A DNA stretch of 8,278 nt, taken from Anaeromyxobacter dehalogenans (GTDB taxonomy: Bacteria > Myxococcota_A > UBA9042 > DTJE01). Shown here piece after piece: positions 1-5,844 of this stretch (positions are counted from its first letter, which is position 1; each line of letters begins with the position of its first letter). The notes below the pieces were generated by a model that made no database searches, was not told where the DNA came from, and saw nothing but the letters and a program-made list of their open reading frames with translations. The position numbers and the translations under genes were made by a program. The stretch is from contig DYKK01000142.1 in NCBI GenBank assembly GCA_020722625.1, positions 1-8,278 of the forward strand, read 5' to 3'.

Positions 1-21
1 TCCAGGACTGCAAGGTGAGAC

Positions 22-50
22 TTGCAATTCGGGCTCATCACGGGTAACGA
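22..50 (+). promoter_or_regulatory. Weak candidate promoter upstream of metH
   Basis: A TTGCAA hexamer (22-27) lies 17 bases before TAACGA (45-50), the usual sigma-70 spacing, and the predicted transcript would start shortly before the metH ribosome binding site. The -10 match is poor. The TTGCA also forms the right arm of a 6-bp inverted repeat (TGCAAG 9-14, CTTGCA 21-26). No cobalamin or SAM riboswitch fits in the 74 bases visible, although a regulatory element could lie left of the window. The prediction rests on hexamer matches and spacing alone. Confidence 0.22.
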
Positions 51-64
51 CAGGGGGGTTCTTC

Positions 65-69
65 GGAGG
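65..69 (+). promoter_or_regulatory. Ribosome binding site for metH (GGAGG)
   Basis: GGAGG sits five bases before the GTG at 75. An in-frame TAA at 45-47 and the absence of any other start codon between it and 75 make this GTG the only possible start for the reading frame, so the site and the start support each other. Confidence 0.75.
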
Positions 70-74
70 CCCGA

Positions 75-3000
75 GTGGACCATCCATTGCTCGCGCTCGC
101 GCGCACCCGTCCCGTCGTCTTCGACGGCGCGATGGGGACCGAGATCCAGCGCCGCCGTCCGGCGCCGGCCGATTTCGGCGGCCGAGAGGGGCCGAACGAG
201 GCCCTGGTCCTGCACCGGCCGGACCTCGTCCTCGACATCCACCGCTCGTATCTCGAGGCCGGGTGCGACGTCATCGAGACCGACACCTTCGGCGCGAATG
301 CGGTGGTCCTGGCGGAGTACGGGCTGGAGCGCGAGGTCTTCGCGATCAACCGGGAGGCCGCCGCCCTCGCCCGCCGGGCCGCGGACGAGTCCTCGACCCC
401 GGGCCGCCCGCGCTTCGTGTCCGGGTCGGTGGGACCGGGGACCCGCCTGCCCAGCCTGGGGCAGGTGTCGTTTCGCGACCTGCACGCGACGTACCTGGAG
501 CAGGTCCGGGGGCTCCTCGAGGGCGGCGTGGATTGCGTGCAGGTCGAGACGTGCCAGGACCCGCTCCAGGCCCGGGCCGCGGTCCTCGCCGCCTCGGACG
601 CCATGCGGGAGGCGGGACGCCGTGTCCCCGTGTTCTGCCAGGTGACCTTCGAGCCGTCGGGCCGGCTCCTCCTGGGCACGGACCCCCTCGCGGCCGCCGT
701 GTCGCTCGCGGGCCTCCCCGGCGTGGACGTCTTCGGCATGAACTGCGCCACGGGCCCGGATTCCATGGTCCGGGTCCTGCGCGACCTCGTCCCGGTCTGC
801 CCCAAGCCGCTCTCGGTCCTGCCAAACGCGGGCCTCCCGGAGGAGCGGGACGGGGACCTGGTCTATCCCCTCGAACCCGATGCATTCGCCTCGGCCATGC
901 GCGACTTCGTCCGCGACTTCGGGGTCGCGTTCGTGGGCGGGTGCTGCGGGACGACCCCCGACCACATCCGGGCGCTGCGCGAGGCGGTGCTCGGGCTTGC
1001 GTCCCGCCCCGTCACGGGCGTGCTCCCCGCGGCCGCCTCGTCGCTTTACTCCGCGGTCCCGTTCGTCCAGGAGCCCCGACCCCTGATCGTGGGGGAGCGC
1101 ACCAACGCCCAGGGGAGCAAGGCGTTTCGCGACCGGCTGGAGGCGGACGACATCGAGGGGATGGTCGCCGTGGCCCGCTCGCAGGCCGACGAGGGCGCCC
1201 ACGCGCTCGACGTCTCGGTCGCGGTCGCGGGCCGGGACGAGGCGGCGGATATCGCACGCTTCCTCGCCTCCCTGCGCGGGTCCGTGGACCTCCCCCTGGT
1301 CGTGGACTCTACCGACCCCGAGACCGTCGCCGCCGCCCTCGAAACCTGGCCGGGCCGGGCCGTCGTGAACTCCGTGAACCTCGAGGACGGGGGCGAGCGC
1401 CTGGACCGCATCGCGTCCGTGGCCCGCCGTCACGGGGCCGCGCTCGTGGCCCTGTGCATCGCCGAGGACGGGATGTGCCGGACCGCGGACGCCAAGGTCG
1501 CCTGCGCGAGGCGCCTGGTGGAGCGGCTGTGCGGGGCGCACGGCTTCGCGCCGCACGACCTCTTCGTGGACCCCCTGACGTTCACGCTCGGGTCCGGCGA
1601 CGAGTCCCTGCGGGACTCGGCGGTGGAGACCCTGACCGCGATCCGCCGCATCAAGGCCGAGGTCCCGGGGGTGTTCACGTGGCTCGGGGTCAGCAACGTC
1701 AGTTTCGGCCTGGAGCCCGGCCTGCGGCGCGTCCTGAACAGCGTCTTCCTGCACCACGCCCTCGAGGCCGGGCTCGACGCCGCGATCCTGAACGCCGGGA
1801 AGGTCCTGCCGCTGGCGGAGGTCCCGGGCGCCCTCCGGGAACGGGCCGACGCGCTGGTCTTCAACCGGACGGAGGACGGGCAGGACCCCCTGGTCGGCCT
1901 GATGGACGCCTGGGCCGCGCAATCGGGCCGGACACGACGGCCCCAGCAGCAGGACGACGCGCGGTCGGCCGAGGACCGCCTGCGCGGCCGCATCCTCCGC
2001 GGGGACGCGGCCGGCATCGAGTCGGACCTGGACGAGGCCCTGACCCGGCGCGACGCGATGGGGGTGATCAACGACGTGCTCCTGCCCGCGATGCAGGAGG
2101 TCGGGGACCGCTTCGGCCGGGGCGAGATGCAACTGCCCTTCGTGCTGAAGGCCGCGGAGGCGATGAAGGCCGCGGTGAGGGTTCTGGAGCCGCGCCTCGC
2201 GGGTCCGCGCGAGGCGTCGCGCGGGACCCTGGTCCTGGCCACGGTGCGAGGAGACGTGCACGACATCGGGAAGAACCTCGTAGATATTCTGTTGTCGAAC
2301 AACGGGTTTCGGGTGATCAACCTCGGGACGAGGCAGCCCATCCACGATATCCTCGAGGCGGCCCGCCGCGAGGGGGCGCACGCGGTCGGGCTGTCCGGGC
2401 TCCTGGTTCAGTCCGTGGCCGTGATGCGCGACGACCTGGCCGAGATGGAGCGGCGGGGGCACGCCCTCCCGGTCCTGGTGGGCGGGGCCGCGCTGTCGAG
2501 GCGAACCACGGAGGAGGTCCTCGCCCCGGTGTACGGCGGTCCGGTGGTGTATTGCCAGGACGCCTTTGCGGGGCTCCAGGCCATGCGGGCCATCGTGTCC
2601 GGCCCCCCGCCCGCGGTCGCCGTGGACCCGGCCCCTGCCCGCCGCCCCGGAGCCCGCCCGCCCGAGGCCGGTTCCCCGGCGCCGGCGGAGACCCGGGCCC
2701 CCCCCATCGTCCGAGTCGTAGAGATCCCGACGCCGCCCTTCCTCGGGACGCGCGTGGAACCCGGCCTGCCCCTGGGCGAGGTCGCGGCGTACATCTCGCG
2801 CGTGTCTTTGTTCCGGGGGCAGTGGCAGTACCGGCGCGGCCGCCGGACCGAGGACGAGTGGCGCCGCCAGGTGGCCGAGGAACTGGAGCCGCTGCTCCAG
2901 GACCTGCTCGCGCGGTACGGGCGCGAGGGCGTGCTGCGGCCCGCCGCGATCTGGGGGTTCTTCCCGGCGAACTCCGACGGGGAACACCTGGTCCTCCACG

Positions 3001-3500
3001 ATGCGTCCGGCGAGAGGGAGGTCGCCCGGTTCCACCTGCCGCGGCGCGAGGGACGCTCCCTCGCCGACTTCGTCCTTCCCGCCCGCGAGGGGCGCCGGGA
3101 CGTCGTCGGGGTCCAGGTGGTGACGGTCGGTCCGGACGTGGCCCGGCGCGAGGCCGCGCTCTTCGGCCAGGGCCGGTACGTGGACTACCTGCACCTGCAC
3201 GGGCTCGGGGTCGAACTGGCCGAGGCCGCGGCCGAGTGGACCCACCGCCGCATCCGCGAGGCCCTCGGCCTGGCGACGCACGACGACCCCGACCCCCAGC
3301 GGGTCATCCGGGGGGCCTACCGGGGATGCCGGTTCTCGTTCGGATACCCGGCGTGTCCGGACCTCGCGGGCCAGGTCGCGCTGCTGGACCTGCTCGGGGC
3401 CTCCCGGATCGGCGTGACGTTGACCGACGGGCTCCAGATGGTCCCCGAACTCAGCACGTCCGCCCTGGTCCTGCACCACCCCGACGCCCGCGTGGCGTGA
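75..3500 (+). CDS. metH: Cobalamin-dependent methionine synthase, full five-module form
   Basis: This cytoplasmic enzyme moves a methyl group from 5-methyltetrahydrofolate to homocysteine through cobalamin, making methionine and tetrahydrofolate. It has 1141 residues (E. coli MetH has 1227). The modules run in the usual order. The homocysteine-binding domain (about 12-310) begins with VVFDGAMGTE and has zinc ligands C224 and C290-C291 (GGCCGTTP). The pterin-binding domain (about 335-600) has VGERTN at 339-344 and GVSNVSFGL at 538-546. The four-helix cap (about 630-705) contains MQLPFVLKAAEAMK. The B12 domain (about 716-845) has the DxHxxG motif with lower axial ligand H729. A Pro/Ala/Arg-rich linker (846-878) leads to the reactivation domain (about 880-1138), with the AdoMet-binding RxxxGYPACP signature (R1086, G1090, Y1091). 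All key residues are intact. The start is GTG, fixed by an in-frame stop at 45-47. No metF, metE or B12 gene is adjacent, and it is probably transcribed alone. Confidence 0.97.
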   Translation: MDHPLLALARTRPVVFDGAMGTEIQRRRPAPADFGGREGPNEALVLHRPDLVLDIHRSYLEAGCDVIETDTFGANAVVLAEYGLEREVFAINREAAALARRAADESSTPGRPRFVSGSVGPGTRLPSLGQVSFRDLHATYLEQVRGLLEGGVDCVQVETCQDPLQARAAVLAASDAMREAGRRVPVFCQVTFEPSGRLLLGTDPLAAAVSLAGLPGVDVFGMNCATGPDSMVRVLRDLVPVCPKPLSVLPNAGLPEERDGDLVYPLEPDAFASAMRDFVRDFGVAFVGGCCGTTPDHIRALREAVLGLASRPVTGVLPAAASSLYSAVPFVQEPRPLIVGERTNAQGSKAFRDRLEADDIEGMVAVARSQADEGAHALDVSVAVAGRDEAADIARFLASLRGSVDLPLVVDSTDPETVAAALETWPGRAVVNSVNLEDGGERLDRIASVARRHGAALVALCIAEDGMCRTADAKVACARRLVERLCGAHGFAPHDLFVDPLTFTLGSGDESLRDSAVETLTAIRRIKAEVPGVFTWLGVSNVSFGLEPGLRRVLNSVFLHHALEAGLDAAILNAGKVLPLAEVPGALRERADALVFNRTEDGQDPLVGLMDAWAAQSGRTRRPQQQDDARSAEDRLRGRILRGDAAGIESDLDEALTRRDAMGVINDVLLPAMQEVGDRFGRGEMQLPFVLKAAEAMKAAVRVLEPRLAGPREASRGTLVLATVRGDVHDIGKNLVDILLSNNGFRVINLGTRQPIHDILEAARREGAHAVGLSGLLVQSVAVMRDDLAEMERRGHALPVLVGGAALSRRTTEEVLAPVYGGPVVYCQDAFAGLQAMRAIVSGPPPAVAVDPAPARRPGARPPEAGSPAPAETRAPPIVRVVEIPTPPFLGTRVEPGLPLGEVAAYISRVSLFRGQWQYRRGRRTEDEWRRQVAEELEPLLQDLLARYGREGVLRPAAIWGFFPANSDGEHLVLHDASGEREVARFHLPRREGRSLADFVLPAREGRRDVVGVQVVTVGPDVARREAALFGQGRYVDYLHLHGLGVELAEAAAEWTHRRIREALGLATHDDPDPQRVIRGAYRGCRFSFGYPACPDLAGQVALLDLLGASRIGVTLTDGLQMVPELSTSALVLHHPDARVA

Positions 3501-3543
3501 CCGCGGTGGGGGCGCGATCGCGGCTCGTGCCTTGGGCCTGCCC

Positions 3544-3585
3544 GGGGTCCGGGGTCCGGGATCCGGGGTCCGGGATCCGGGATCC
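3544..3585. repeat. Heptamer tandem array, block 1 (six units)
   Basis: Six head-to-tail 7-base units run without interruption: GGGGTCC, GGGGTCC, GGGATCC, GGGGTCC, GGGATCC, GGGATCC. The only variation is G or A at the fourth position, the pattern expected of a recently expanded minisatellite. The array begins 43 bases after the metH stop. Either strand reads as an open frame because the unit lacks stop codons, which explains spurious open frames here. Confidence 0.95.
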
Positions 3586-3642
3586 GGCGTCGCGGTGAAC
3601 GTGGCTCCGTCGCCAACACCCCGCGCCCCGCGTCCAACGTCG

Positions 3643-3716
3643 CACTGACACTGTCACTGTCCCTGACACTGATACTGACACTGATACTGTCACCTGAACC
3701 TGTTCACTGAACCTGT
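3643..3716. repeat. Hexamer (CACTGN) tandem array, block 1
   Basis: CTG recurs every six bases from 3645 to 3689 (eight units, [C/T]ACTG[A/T] with one CCCTGA). It then continues imperfectly with two 7-base slips to 3716, giving twelve CTG cores. A higher-order 12-base unit, CTGACACTGATA, is duplicated exactly at 3663-3674 and 3675-3686, and CTGAACCTGT occurs at 3694-3703 and 3707-3716. The array includes an 11-base perfect palindrome, GTTCACTGAAC (3702-3712), which could be an operator-like site but is more simply a by-product of the repeat. Confidence 0.92.
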
Positions 3717-3720
3717 CCCC

Positions 3721-3748
3721 GGGGTCCGGCTTCCGGGGTCCGGGGTCG
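3721..3748. repeat. Heptamer tandem array, block 2 (four units)
   Basis: Four 7-base units: GGGGTCC, GGCTTCC, GGGGTCC, GGGGTCG. The GGCTTCC variant recurs in block 3, linking those two blocks more closely to each other than to block 1. Confidence 0.88.
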
Positions 3749-3799
3749 CGGCACCCGCGGCCCCGCCGAAACGCCCCCTTTCCCGCGTCCAACGTGGTC

Positions 3800-3851
3800 C
3801 TGCCACTGCCACTGTCCCTGCCACTGCCACTGTCCCCTGTCACTGACGCTG
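3800..3851. repeat. Hexamer (CCACTG/CCCTGT) tandem array, block 2
   Basis: CTG recurs every six bases from 3800 to 3832, then after one 7-base slip at 3837, 3843 and 3849. An 18-base unit made of three hexamers, CTGCCACTGCCACTGTCC, is duplicated exactly at 3800-3817 and 3818-3835. The variable positions favour C or T here, whereas block 1 favours A or T, so each block appears to have been homogenised independently. Confidence 0.92.
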
Positions 3852-3869
3852 GCAAATGACACTGCGACC

Positions 3870-3890
3870 GGCTTCCGGGGTCCGGAGTCG
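3870..3890. repeat. Heptamer array, block 3 (three units)
   Basis: GGCTTCC, GGGGTCC, GGAGTCG. Together with two preceding bases it repeats 18 bases of block 2 exactly (3868-3885 against 3726-3743). It lies immediately upstream of the candidate promoter at 3894-3923. Confidence 0.85.
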
Positions 3891-3893
3891 GGA

Positions 3894-3923
3894 TTGATTC
3901 CTCCCCTCGGATTTGAATAGAAT
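3894..3923 (+). promoter_or_regulatory. Probable sigma-70-type promoter of the J/TPR gene
   Basis: TTGATT (3894-3899) and TAGAAT (3918-3923) are separated by 18 bases in the only AT-enriched patch of the spacer, about 35 bases before the start codon. Transcription would begin near 3930 and give a leader of about 30 bases. GGATT (3909-3913) and AATCC (3921-3925) form a small inverted repeat over the -10 region that might bind a regulator. The prediction rests on sequence match and position only. Confidence 0.42.
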
Positions 3924-3948
3924 CCGCCCGTCCGAATCGCGATCGAAC

Positions 3949-3954
3949 AGGGGG
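3949..3954 (+). promoter_or_regulatory. Ribosome binding site of the J/TPR gene (AGGGGG)
   Basis: AGGGGG precedes the GTG at 3960 by five bases. An in-frame TAG at 3918-3920 with no ATG, GTG or TTG between it and 3960 makes this the first possible start. Confidence 0.6.
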
Positions 3955-3959
3955 CGATC

Positions 3960-5477
3960 GTGGGTTCCATTCCGGCCTGGGGACTGTTTCGGGTGTTGCG
4001 GGCGTTGCAGGACAGGCCCGGCGACACCCATCTGGTGCTCGGGTTGCAGGGGGACCCGTCCGGCGCGGCGACCGATGCGACGGTTTCCATCGGCCTGCAG
4101 CGGGGAAGGCCACGATGCGTGGCCACGGATTTCTCGCCCCTCTCCCTGGCCACCCACCTCGCCCACTCGCGCATCCTGCCCGAGACCGCGATCGAACACT
4201 ACCAGGCGAGCGCGCGGGCCGCGGGCGTCCCCCTGTGCCGGGTCCTCGCGTCCGAGCGGGCCCTGCCCCCCGAGGAACTGGCCCGGCAGGTCGAGGCCCA
4301 CACCCGCGCGGTCGTCGAGGCGCTCCTCCCGCGGGCCATCCCCGCATGGTCCTGGAGGCCCGACGACGCGAACGGCGGCGCCTGCGACTCCGTTGGTCTT
4401 GATCCCGTGCCGCTCCTGATGCGGACGGTAGCCCGCCACCCGGACATCCGGACGATGCGGGCCATCGTGTCCCGGTTCGTCGGAGGGGCCGATCTTCGTC
4501 TCGCGCCGGGGTACGAGGCGTTCCTGACCGCGGCGCGGGAACAGTTCCACGACGCGCGCGTCCTGTTCCTGTTGCGCCAGGGGCGACACCGCGAGGTGGC
4601 GAGGGCGGCCGACTCGGACGAGCGGGACCTGAGGGTCCTGTTCACCCTGATCGTGGCCGGCGCGGTGGAACGCGGCGCCCCTCGTTCGGGTTCCGTGGAT
4701 CGGAAGGACCCCTCCGAGGACCCGGTGTCGCAGGAACTGCACCACACCGCCCTCGATTTCCGGTCCAGGAACCACTACGAAGTCCTCGGACTCTCGGTGG
4801 AATGCCGCGTCTCGGAGGTCGAGGCGGCGGGTCGCCGCCTGCGCAGGCGCTTCGCCCGCGCGCGGTACGAGGGCACGGCCACCCCGAGGGCCCTGCGGGA
4901 CCTCGACGAGATCAACGCCCGCGTGGACGAGGCGGTCCGGACGTTGACCGACCTCGACCTGCGCACCGCGTACAACCGGACCCTCGGGACGCTGACCGCC
5001 GACGTGCAGGCGCGCATTGCGGCCGTGTTCGAGGCGCGCGGGTCCTGGCAGTCGGGCGTGGTGGCGCTCAAGGCCGGGGATCACCAGGAGGCCGTGGCCC
5101 GCTTCGAGCAGGCGATGGGGCAGGACCCGGAAGAGCCGCTGTACCCCGTGGCCCTCGCGAGGGCCGTGATTGCGGCGTCCGCGTCGCCTGCGGCGGCGTC
5201 CCGGGCGCGAGGGCTCGTGGAGGGAGTCCTGGCGCGGTGGCCGGAGTTTCCCGAGGCCCGCGTGGTCATGGCCCACATCCTGCGCGGCGAGGGCCGCAAG
5301 GACGAGGCCGTGGAGCACGTCCGCGCGGTCCTGCGCCAGGACCCCGAACACGCGGAGGCCTGCCGCCTGCGGGAACTCCTGAGCGCGAAGTCGCCCCCCG
5401 CGGCCTTCCGGTTCCAGAAGAAGCCCGACTCGGTCCTCGCCCGCCTGAAACGGAAACTGACGGGTGGGGATTCGTGA
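3960..5477 (+). CDS. DUF4388/PATAN-like, degenerate J-domain and TPR protein
   Basis: This is a 505-residue protein of unknown role with no signal peptide or membrane segment, so probably cytoplasmic. Residues about 3-135 resemble the DUF4388 (PATAN) fold: an opening 'IPAWGLFRVLRAL', an 'IGLQRGRPRCVATD' strand pair, a 'RILPETAIEHY' helix and an EELARQVEAHTRAVVEALL helix before 'AWSWRPDD'. Residues about 271-340 match a J domain (HYEVLGL at 272-278, LDEINARVDEAVRTLTD, RTAYNRTLG), but the loop that should carry HPD reads RFARARYEG, so Hsp70 stimulation is unlikely. TPR-like helices follow at about 366-398 and 434-470, with a basic C-terminus (KKPDSVLARLKRKL). PATAN and TPR domains are known in bacterial regulatory and scaffold proteins, often with receiver domains, but none is present here. 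It is probably a protein-protein adaptor. The GTG start is the first possible one after an in-frame TAG. The domain calls are by eye, and the J-like and TPR parts are the firmest. Confidence 0.85.
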   Translation: MGSIPAWGLFRVLRALQDRPGDTHLVLGLQGDPSGAATDATVSIGLQRGRPRCVATDFSPLSLATHLAHSRILPETAIEHYQASARAAGVPLCRVLASERALPPEELARQVEAHTRAVVEALLPRAIPAWSWRPDDANGGACDSVGLDPVPLLMRTVARHPDIRTMRAIVSRFVGGADLRLAPGYEAFLTAAREQFHDARVLFLLRQGRHREVARAADSDERDLRVLFTLIVAGAVERGAPRSGSVDRKDPSEDPVSQELHHTALDFRSRNHYEVLGLSVECRVSEVEAAGRRLRRRFARARYEGTATPRALRDLDEINARVDEAVRTLTDLDLRTAYNRTLGTLTADVQARIAAVFEARGSWQSGVVALKAGDHQEAVARFEQAMGQDPEEPLYPVALARAVIAASASPAAASRARGLVEGVLARWPEFPEARVVMAHILRGEGRKDEAVEHVRAVLRQDPEHAEACRLRELLSAKSPPAAFRFQKKPDSVLARLKRKLTGGDS

Positions 5478-5502
5478 CCGCCCGCGCATGGGGCAAGACC
5501 GC

Positions 5503-5531
5503 TTGAATCCAATCCGGATCTCCGCTATACC
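5503..5531 (+). promoter_or_regulatory. Probable sigma-70-type promoter of the RAM-domain gene
   Basis: TTGAAT (5503-5508) and TATACC (5526-5531) are 17 bases apart, the best hexamer pair in the window. It lies in the 75-base gap after the J/TPR gene. Transcription would start near 5538, leaving a leader of only about 15 bases that holds the ribosome binding site. If real, it would drive the three genes from 5553 to 8125. Confidence 0.48.
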
Positions 5532-5537
5532 CCGGGT

Positions 5538-5547
5538 GAAAGGAGGT
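5538..5547 (+). promoter_or_regulatory. Strong ribosome binding site (GAAAGGAGGT)
   Basis: This is a nearly perfect anti-Shine-Dalgarno complement five bases before the ATG at 5553, the strongest in the window. It suggests that the small protein is made in quantity and confirms the start. Confidence 0.8.
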
Positions 5548-5552
5548 ACGTC

Positions 5553-5792
5553 ATGGCAGCCACGGCGTATGTGCTGATCGAGGGCGCGGCGGGTCGGATC
5601 CACCGGATCATCGAGGAACTCCGAAAGATAGACGAGGTCACATCCTGCGACGCGGTGACGGGACAGTACGACGTCATCGCCCGGATCGAGGCCGAGGACA
5701 TCAACGCGCTCGGGCGAGTCAGTTACGGCAAGATCCAGATGATTGACGGCGTCCTGCGGACCATCACGTGCAACGTGATCCAGCTGGTCTGA
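5553..5792 (+). CDS. Stand-alone Lrp/AsnC ligand-binding (RAM) domain protein
   Basis: This 79-residue protein consists of a single RAM domain, the effector-binding and oligomerising half of Lrp/AsnC regulators, without the N-terminal helix-turn-helix. It shows the alternating beta/alpha pattern: a first strand (AYVLIEG, 5-11), helix (GRIHRIIEELRKID, 14-27), strand (VTSCDAVTG, 29-37), the characteristic GQYDVIARIEAED segment (37-49), helix (NALGRVSYGKIQMID, 51-65) and final strand (VLRTITCNVIQLV). Full regulators are about 150 residues. Similar DNA-binding-free RAM proteins exist in archaea and several bacteria and are thought to bind amino acids or partner with full-length Lrp proteins. Which ligand this one binds is not visible. 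It has its own likely promoter and a very strong ribosome binding site, and the hydratase gene follows after 52 bases. Family assignment is firm; function is inferred. Confidence 0.93.
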   Translation: MAATAYVLIEGAAGRIHRIIEELRKIDEVTSCDAVTGQYDVIARIEAEDINALGRVSYGKIQMIDGVLRTITCNVIQLV

Positions 5793-5809
5793 CTCGTCAA
5801 CAGCGGGTG

Positions 5810-5828
5810 CCCCGGCAGGCGTCCGGGG
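5810..5828 (+). other. Small GC hairpin in the leader of the hydratase gene
   Basis: CCCCGG (5810-5815) and CCGGGG (5823-5828) can pair around a 7-base loop. The hairpin ends four bases before the AGGAGGA ribosome binding site and has no T-run, so it is not a standard terminator. It could weaken transcription or tune translation of the downstream gene, or be a chance structure in GC-rich DNA. Its right arm overlaps a GGGGTCC unit like those in the upstream spacer. Confidence 0.25.
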
Positions 5829-5831
5829 TCC

Positions 5832-5838
5832 AGGAGGA
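5832..5838 (+). promoter_or_regulatory. Ribosome binding site of the hydratase gene (AGGAGGA)
   Basis: AGGAGGA lies six bases before the ATG at 5845 and decides the start of the MaoC-type gene. Confidence 0.75.
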
Positions 5839-5844
5839 GTCGCC

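Larger units (their letters stand above)
3501..3959. other. 459-base repeat-rich non-coding spacer
   Basis: No credible gene lies between metH and the J/TPR gene. The interval is filled by two kinds of short tandem repeat in the same order twice: GGGGTCC-type heptamers, a unique stretch ending in CCGCGTCCAACGT (3628-3640 and again 3783-3795), then CACTGN-type hexamers. A third heptamer block at 3870-3890 shares 18 identical bases with the second block (3726-3743 and 3868-3885). The segment just after the metH stop has a CGCGATCGCG palindrome (3513-3522) but no hairpin followed by a T-run, so I see no intrinsic terminator. The right end (3891-3959) is less GC-rich and holds the probable promoter of the next gene. 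Confidence 0.85.

Noticed and set aside
1..74. Cobalamin or SAM riboswitch upstream of metH
   Set aside because: Only 74 bases are available, with a 6-bp inverted repeat and no B12-box or SAM-box features that I can recognise. An element farther left cannot be excluded.
3501..3530. Intrinsic terminator after metH
   Set aside because: The only structure is the short CGCGATCGCG palindrome with no loop and no T-run. I cannot support a terminator call.
263..3598. Plus-strand open frame of 1111 codons overlapping metH in another frame
   Set aside because: The translation is an Arg/Gly/Pro-dominated string with no fold or motif, expected when stop codons are rare in GC-rich DNA. MetH in the other frame has every catalytic residue.
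3544..3851. Possible CRISPR array in the spacer
   Set aside because: Repeat units are 6-7 bases, tandem and without unique spacers of regular length, and there is no cas gene in the window.
3451..4347. Minus-strand open frame across the repeat spacer giving PDPGSR and VSVSVS peptides
   Set aside because: These peptide repeats are just the translation of the heptamer and hexamer DNA arrays, which lack stops. Nothing suggests a real repeat protein.
3960..5477. Canonical DnaJ co-chaperone
   Set aside because: The HPD tripeptide is missing, there is no G/F region or zinc-finger domain, and the J-like part is internal between a PATAN-like domain and TPRs.
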